DNA of 9,908 nucleotides from the NCBI GenBank assembly GCA_947459455.1, contig CANHEC010000038.1:1-9908 (forward strand), read 5' to 3'. Made by a program: the position numbers and the translations under genes. The stretch comes from Chitinophagaceae bacterium (lineage in GTDB: Bacteria; Bacteroidota; Bacteroidia; Chitinophagales; Chitinophagaceae). The notes below the pieces were generated by a model. The model searched no databases and had not been told where the DNA came from. It saw only the letters and a program-made list of their open reading frames with translations. This document shows, one piece after another, positions 6,860 through 9,908 of the stretch (position 1 is its first letter; each line of letters begins with the position of its first letter).

Positions 6860-7783
6860 CTACACCGACTGCCGCACCTGATGGTACAGCCGGTACGCGT
6901 CTTCAGCATTGAAAAGTTGTGAACCCTCATTCATGGTAGCGGCGGAACCACAAGCCACGCCCATGCTGATGACATCCAGCAGGTTGCCGCCTTTTTGCAG
7001 CATGTAGGTAATACCGGCCACCATGCTATCACCGGCGCCTACTGTGCTGCGCTTGGGCACATCGGGGGCGGGCGCAAAAAACTGTTCGCTCTCCGTGACC
7101 AGCCATGCACCCAACGGGCCCATAGAAACGGCAGCCATCTCAGCAAAACCATCTTGCAGCACCTGCCGGGCCGCATGGGGTACGTCGGCTTTGTCGATAT
7201 AATCTTTGCCCAGCAGCTTGCACAGCTCGCCAATGTTGGGCTTGATTAAAAAAGCTTTTCGGCCGCGGAGTGCTTCCAGTGCTTCGCCCGAAGTATCTAC
7301 AATGCATTTGGCACCCAGCGCATTGGCTGTTTTTACAATGAGCCCGTAGAAATAAGGCGGCAGGCCCGGTGGCAAACTGCCACTGGCCACAATGTATGAG
7401 GGCGAAAACGCTTTGATATCATCGATCAGTGTTACAATGGCTTTCTCTTCTACCGACAGGCCTGGAAAGGTGAAACGATATTGATTATTTGTGGTCGTTT
7501 CGAGCACGATCCAGTTTTCGCGGGTTTCTACTTCGGTGTTCACGGCGTGGTGCAGCAGGCCATCTTTTTTCAGCAGGCTTTGCAGCATGGCGCCATTGTG
7601 GCCACCCGCCGGAAACAGAGCAAAGGAGGCTGTTTCCAGTTTCTTTAACGCCTTGCTTACATTGATGCCGCCACCGCCGGGCTCGTGTACCACTTCGGTA
7701 CAGCGCAGCTTGCTCTCCGGTTTCATCTTCTCCACTTTCGAGCTCTTATCAATACACGGGTTCAGTGTGACGGTTACTATCAT
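6860..7783 (-). CDS. pfkB: 6-phosphofructokinase, PfkB (ribokinase-like) type
   Basis: The 307-residue protein is close in length to E. coli PfkB (309). The enzyme phosphorylates fructose 6-phosphate to fructose 1,6-bisphosphate with ATP in the cytosol. Motifs shared with E. coli PfkB are KLRCT (25-29), EPGGGGINV (34-42), FPAGG (57-61), QYRF followed by PG (101-108), SGSLPPG (134-140), CIVDTSGEAL (160-169), KPN (181-183), STVGAGDSMV (246-255) with the catalytic base D252, and GVACGSAATMNEG (275-287). The KLRCT and CIVD-SGEAL segments favour PfkB over 1-phosphofructokinase (FruK), and no fructose PTS genes are adjacent; tagatose-6-phosphate kinase remains a less likely alternative. The start at 7783 gives the family N-terminus IVTVTLNPCID. 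A candidate promoter lies just upstream, 46 bp from the DUF389 stop. The serine hydrolase follows after 40 bp without functional connection that I can see. Confidence 0.92.
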   Translation of the reverse strand: MIVTVTLNPCIDKSSKVEKMKPESKLRCTEVVHEPGGGGINVSKALKKLETASFALFPAGGHNGAMLQSLLKKDGLLHHAVNTEVETRENWIVLETTTNNQYRFTFPGLSVEEKAIVTLIDDIKAFSPSYIVASGSLPPGLPPYFYGLIVKTANALGAKCIVDTSGEALEALRGRKAFLIKPNIGELCKLLGKDYIDKADVPHAARQVLQDGFAEMAAVSMGPLGAWLVTESEQFFAPAPDVPKRSTVGAGDSMVAGITYMLQKGGNLLDVISMGVACGSAATMNEGSQLFNAEDAYRLYHQVRQSV

Positions 7784-7790
7784 AGGGATG

Positions 7791-7821
7791 CAAATAAGTG
7801 GAAGGAAGATACGGTAACAAT
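7791..7821 (-). promoter_or_regulatory. Candidate promoter for pfkB
   Basis: On the minus strand ATTG (7821-7818) is followed after 20 bases by TTATTTG (7797-7791), only seven bases before the ATG at 7783. This resembles a Bacteroidota -33 TTG / -7 TAnnTTTG pair with an imperfect -7 box. If used, the transcript would be nearly leaderless. It would let pfkB be transcribed independently of the upstream DsbA-like/DUF389 pair. Confidence 0.35.
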
Positions 7822-7829
7822 GATATTGC

Positions 7830-8897
7830 TCAAGGCGTTTGCTGCAATCGCTGCAACATACTATCCTGCCTCCGCAGTATGCTATCCAGTCGTCTTACTT
7901 CTTGCCGTAGCCGGGCAGCTTCGCGGCTGGCTTTGTCGGGTGCAAAATGCCAAATGACCTGTATGCTGGTATCCAGCCTGTTGGCTTCATCCAGTACAGC
8001 GCCTGTTACATCGCTGCTATCGTTCAGCAGCGAAATGTCGACATACTGCTGCTGTTCTTTTTTGAATGCTTTGTGCTTTACAATCACCAGATCAGGAAAG
8101 CGCTGCTGTATTTGCTCTACGTAGTTGTCGGCCTTATAATCAAAGCGCTGCTGCTGCCATTTTTGAAAGGCCAGCCAAATACTGGGTACCAACAAGGCCA
8201 GCCCAATCAGCGTCATCCAGGCACGTAGCTGGGGCCGCCTGGTACCGGGCCGCTTGTAGTATCTGTTGTAGCCCAACACGCGGCTGGCCAGCCAGGTACC
8301 CAGCCCGATGAAAAAGCAATTGATGAGAAAAAAATACAGGCCTCCCAATAGAAACTTCCACTGCCAGGTAGCCAGCCCGTAGCCGGCTGTACACAATGGC
8401 GGAATGCAAGCAGTAGCTACAGCTACGCCAGCTATCACCTTGATAGCTTCTTTGCGAATGATACCAATAAACCCAGCCACGCCGCCTACCAGGGCCAGCA
8501 TCACATCGAAAATGGTGCCTTCGGTAAAACCCCGCAGCTCGCTGGTGCTGTAGTGAAACGGTGTGATTAGAAAAAACAAGGAAGATGCCAGCAAACTGGT
8601 ACCCACCATGATGAGCCAATTGCGAACGCTCAGCCTCATCATGCTACGGCTTTGAATGCTGAGGCCGAAGGCAAACCCGATTACAGGTCCCATCAGCGGC
8701 GAAATGAGCATGGCGCCAATGAGGGCTGCACTATTGCCTGCATTCAGGCCAATGCAAGCTATCACCATAGCCGCCGCCAGCAGCCACAAGTTGTGCCCTT
8801 TGAAGACGATGCCTACCTGTATTTCTTCGTAGGTTTCGCTTTCATGTTCTTCTTTGGGCAGTTGCCACAGTTCCTTTAGTTGATAGAGGGGCATCAT
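7830..8897 (-). CDS. DUF389/TIGR00341-family integral membrane protein
   Basis: The 355-residue protein belongs to the DUF389 (TIGR00341) family of multispanning membrane proteins with no established biochemical role. After a polar N-terminus (1-35) I count about seven hydrophobic segments: roughly 37-52, 57-80, 93-112, 130-147, 150-172, 180-203 and 226-243. The stretch GLNAGNSAALIGAMLISPLMGP (about 50-71), here described by its NSAALIGAMLISPLMGP core, is the family's signature, as is the VATACIPPLCTAGYGL region (160-175). The C-terminal part (about 245-355) is soluble and ends in an Arg/Gln/Leu-rich probable coiled coil (322-352). The start is ATGATG at 8897, whose first ATG overlaps the stop of the DsbA-like gene by four bases, so the two are probably translated together. 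No transport substrate can be assigned. Confidence 0.86.
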   Translation of the reverse strand: MMPLYQLKELWQLPKEEHESETYEEIQVGIVFKGHNLWLLAAAMVIACIGLNAGNSAALIGAMLISPLMGPVIGFAFGLSIQSRSMMRLSVRNWLIMVGTSLLASSLFFLITPFHYSTSELRGFTEGTIFDVMLALVGGVAGFIGIIRKEAIKVIAGVAVATACIPPLCTAGYGLATWQWKFLLGGLYFFLINCFFIGLGTWLASRVLGYNRYYKRPGTRRPQLRAWMTLIGLALLVPSIWLAFQKWQQQRFDYKADNYVEQIQQRFPDLVIVKHKAFKKEQQQYVDISLLNDSSDVTGAVLDEANRLDTSIQVIWHFAPDKASREAARLRQEVRRLDSILRRQDSMLQRLQQTP

Positions 8898-9547
8898 GAG
8901 GCGGTATTACTGGCCAGCACCTGATCGATGCGCTGGCTGAGATCGGCATAGCTGGTATAGCCACGGGCTACCAGGTAAAACTTTTGATCGGCTACCTGTA
9001 GCAGCACCGCCGGAAAACCACTTACCTGCAATTGCTTGCACAGCGCAAACTCGTAATAGGCTTTCTCTTTGTATTCCTCGCTTTTCAGTTTGCTGTAAAA
9101 ATCATCTGCTTCAATACCATACTTGTGCAGCAGGTGCCGGTAGGCTTCATCATCGCACAGGTCGCGGCCTTCGAAGTGCAGCGCATACTGCAGGTCGGCG
9201 GCAAACAATACGGCTTCGCCCGGACGGTAGTCTTTGAAAATGCACAGCGCAATGGCCGGCTTTTCGCTGGCAGGAAACCAGTCGCTCAGGTCGGGGTTGA
9301 AAATGTGCCAGAGATAATCTTCGCCAAACTTGATACCCGTCAATGCTTCTACATTTTTGTAGGCCTCGGCTATATAGCCGGCCATACGGCCAATGGGATC
9401 TGGCTTTTCGGCGGGTATCATGCCGCCGCTCAGCACCTCAAAGTCCAGTTGGTCCTGGTAGTTTTCATACACCTGTTTGATGACCGGGCTAAAACCATAG
9501 CACCAACCGCAGTAGGCATCGTAGCAGTAAATGAGCAGGGGCTTCAT
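8894..9547 (-). CDS. DsbA-family thioredoxin-fold protein, cytosolic
   Basis: The protein has 217 residues with a thioredoxin fold interrupted by a helical insertion, as in DsbA/FrnE-like oxidoreductases (predicted protein-disulfide isomerases). The redox motif is C13-G-W-C16 close to the N-terminus in YCYDAYCGWCYGFSP, and the cis-proline loop is SGFPA with P179. The helical insert covers about 50-150. There is no signal peptide, so unlike classical DsbA it probably acts in the cytosol. C8, C102, C131 and C170 are extra cysteines. The C-terminal segment QKFYLVARGYTSYADL is the final strand and helix. It overlaps the DUF389 gene by four bases (ATGA) and follows the LytTR regulator by 36 bp, suggesting an operon. 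The natural substrate is unknown; thiol-disulfide exchange or glutathione-dependent isomerisation are both possible for this family. Confidence 0.88.
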   Translation of the reverse strand: MKPLLIYCYDAYCGWCYGFSPVIKQVYENYQDQLDFEVLSGGMIPAEKPDPIGRMAGYIAEAYKNVEALTGIKFGEDYLWHIFNPDLSDWFPASEKPAIALCIFKDYRPGEAVLFAADLQYALHFEGRDLCDDEAYRHLLHKYGIEADDFYSKLKSEEYKEKAYYEFALCKQLQVSGFPAVLLQVADQKFYLVARGYTSYADLSQRIDQVLASNTAS

Positions 9548-9560
9548 GGCTGCAAAGTAA
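9548..9560 (-). promoter_or_regulatory. TTACTTTGCAGCC element abutting the DsbA-like start codon
   Basis: Minus-strand TTACTTTGCAGCC ends directly at the ATG. It matches TAnnTTTG at seven of eight positions when counted as TTACTTTG, and is nearly identical to the element at 6836-6848. If it is a -7 box the message would be leaderless or nearly so. No -33 TTTG is seen about 20 bases upstream, which lowers confidence. Confidence 0.28.
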
Positions 9561-9583
9561 CAGCCAAATGCACAGCGATATTT

Positions 9584-9908
9584 TTACACCATCAGCTTTT
9601 TCAGCGCATCGGTGTAGCTGCGGCTCACCTTGTGCACACTGCCGTTGCTGAGCACTATCTGGGGCCCACTGGCTTCGCGGTGTACTTCGCGTATGTGGTG
9701 CACATTCACCATCACCGATCGGTGTATGCGGAGAAAAATGGCTGGATCCAGTTTATGCTCCAGTGCAGATATGCCTAGGTTACTCAAAAACATTTGTTGT
9801 CCGGTGTGCAGGCCGCTGTAGTCGCCACGGGCTTCTACCCATTGAATATCGGCTACCGGCAGCCCAATCATTTTATTGCCTTGCTCTACCAACAGCCGGG
9901 CCGGGTAA
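9584..9908 (-). CDS. LytTR DNA-binding domain, C-terminal part of a response regulator (5' end outside window)
   Basis: The frame runs off the window edge: 107 complete codons are visible, beginning YPARLLVEQGNK and ending ALKKLMV, and I see no true start. A TTG at 9892 lies inside the domain and is not a credible start. The visible part is a LytTR domain, a beta-rich DNA-binding module: LPVADIQWVEARGDY (16-30 of the fragment), the linker with FLRIHRSVMVN (58-68), which is the family hallmark FxRxHRSxxVN, and the final strand SNGSVHKVSRSY (87-98). Most Bacteroidota proteins of this type carry an N-terminal receiver domain phosphorylated by a LytS/histidine kinase partner; that this one does is inferred, since the region is not in view. 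It is the first gene of the leftward run seen here and could regulate its neighbours. Confidence 0.9.
   Translation of the reverse strand, partial: YPARLLVEQGNKMIGLPVADIQWVEARGDYSGLHTGQQMFLSNLGISALEHKLDPAIFLRIHRSVMVNVHHIREVHREASGPQIVLSNGSVHKVSRSYTDALKKLMV

Noticed and set aside
9032..9778. A 248-codon plus-strand open frame across the DsbA-like and LytTR genes.
   Set aside because: It lies antisense to two well-supported genes and the gap between them; the composition is that of a shadow frame with no family resemblance.
9890..9892. TTG as start codon of a short stand-alone LytTR protein.
   Set aside because: The frame continues upstream to the window edge with residues typical of the LytTR N-terminal strand, so the gene is simply cut off.

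Overview
The window reads as chromosomal DNA from a member of the Bacteroidota, most likely the Chitinophagaceae or a near relative. Three things point there: start codons lack recognisable Shine-Dalgarno sequences, several starts are preceded by TTTG-type elements resembling the Bacteroidota -7 box (TAnnTTTG), and the protein families are typical of the phylum (SMUG2-like glycosylase, LytTR regulator, DUF389 membrane protein, exported RidA). GC content looks moderate, slightly above 50%. Placement below phylum level is inference from protein style, not a search result.

Layout. Two genes run rightward: an exported RidA/YjgF-family protein (13-537) and an exported metal-dependent amidohydrolase (747-2327). 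A GC-rich nested stem-loop (545-620) lies between them. The amidohydrolase converges, with only 19 bp between the stop codons, on a tightly packed leftward run of seven genes. In transcription order these are: the C-terminal LytTR DNA-binding part of a response regulator cut by the window edge (9908-9584), a DsbA-like thioredoxin-fold protein (9547-8894), a DUF389 membrane protein (8897-7830), a PfkB-type phosphofructokinase (7783-6860), an exported class A beta-lactamase-like serine hydrolase (6819-5944), a SMUG2-like uracil-DNA glycosylase (5947-5255) and DNA polymerase I (5160-2347).

Genes working together. Two junctions (DsbA-like/DUF389 and serine hydrolase/glycosylase) are 4-bp ATGA overlaps, implying translational coupling. 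The others are 36 to 94 bp gaps, several with candidate promoters, so the run may be several overlapping transcription units. The clearest functional pairing is uracil-DNA glycosylase followed by DNA polymerase I: damage removal and gap filling in base excision repair. RidA and the amidohydrolase both carry export signals, suggesting envelope or periplasmic roles on small nitrogen compounds or peptides, though substrates cannot be read from sequence.

Three start codons were moved inward from the longest open frame (amidohydrolase, DNA polymerase I, serine hydrolase) because the signal peptide or conserved N-terminus begins there. No RNA genes, insertion sequences, CRISPR arrays, phage genes or attachment sites were seen. 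No intergenic stretch exceeds 300 bases; the longest is 538-746. I see no convincing undescribed multi-gene system; the most interesting points are local ones: the serine hydrolase's atypical active site, the exported RidA, the nested hairpin, and a shared upstream motif.
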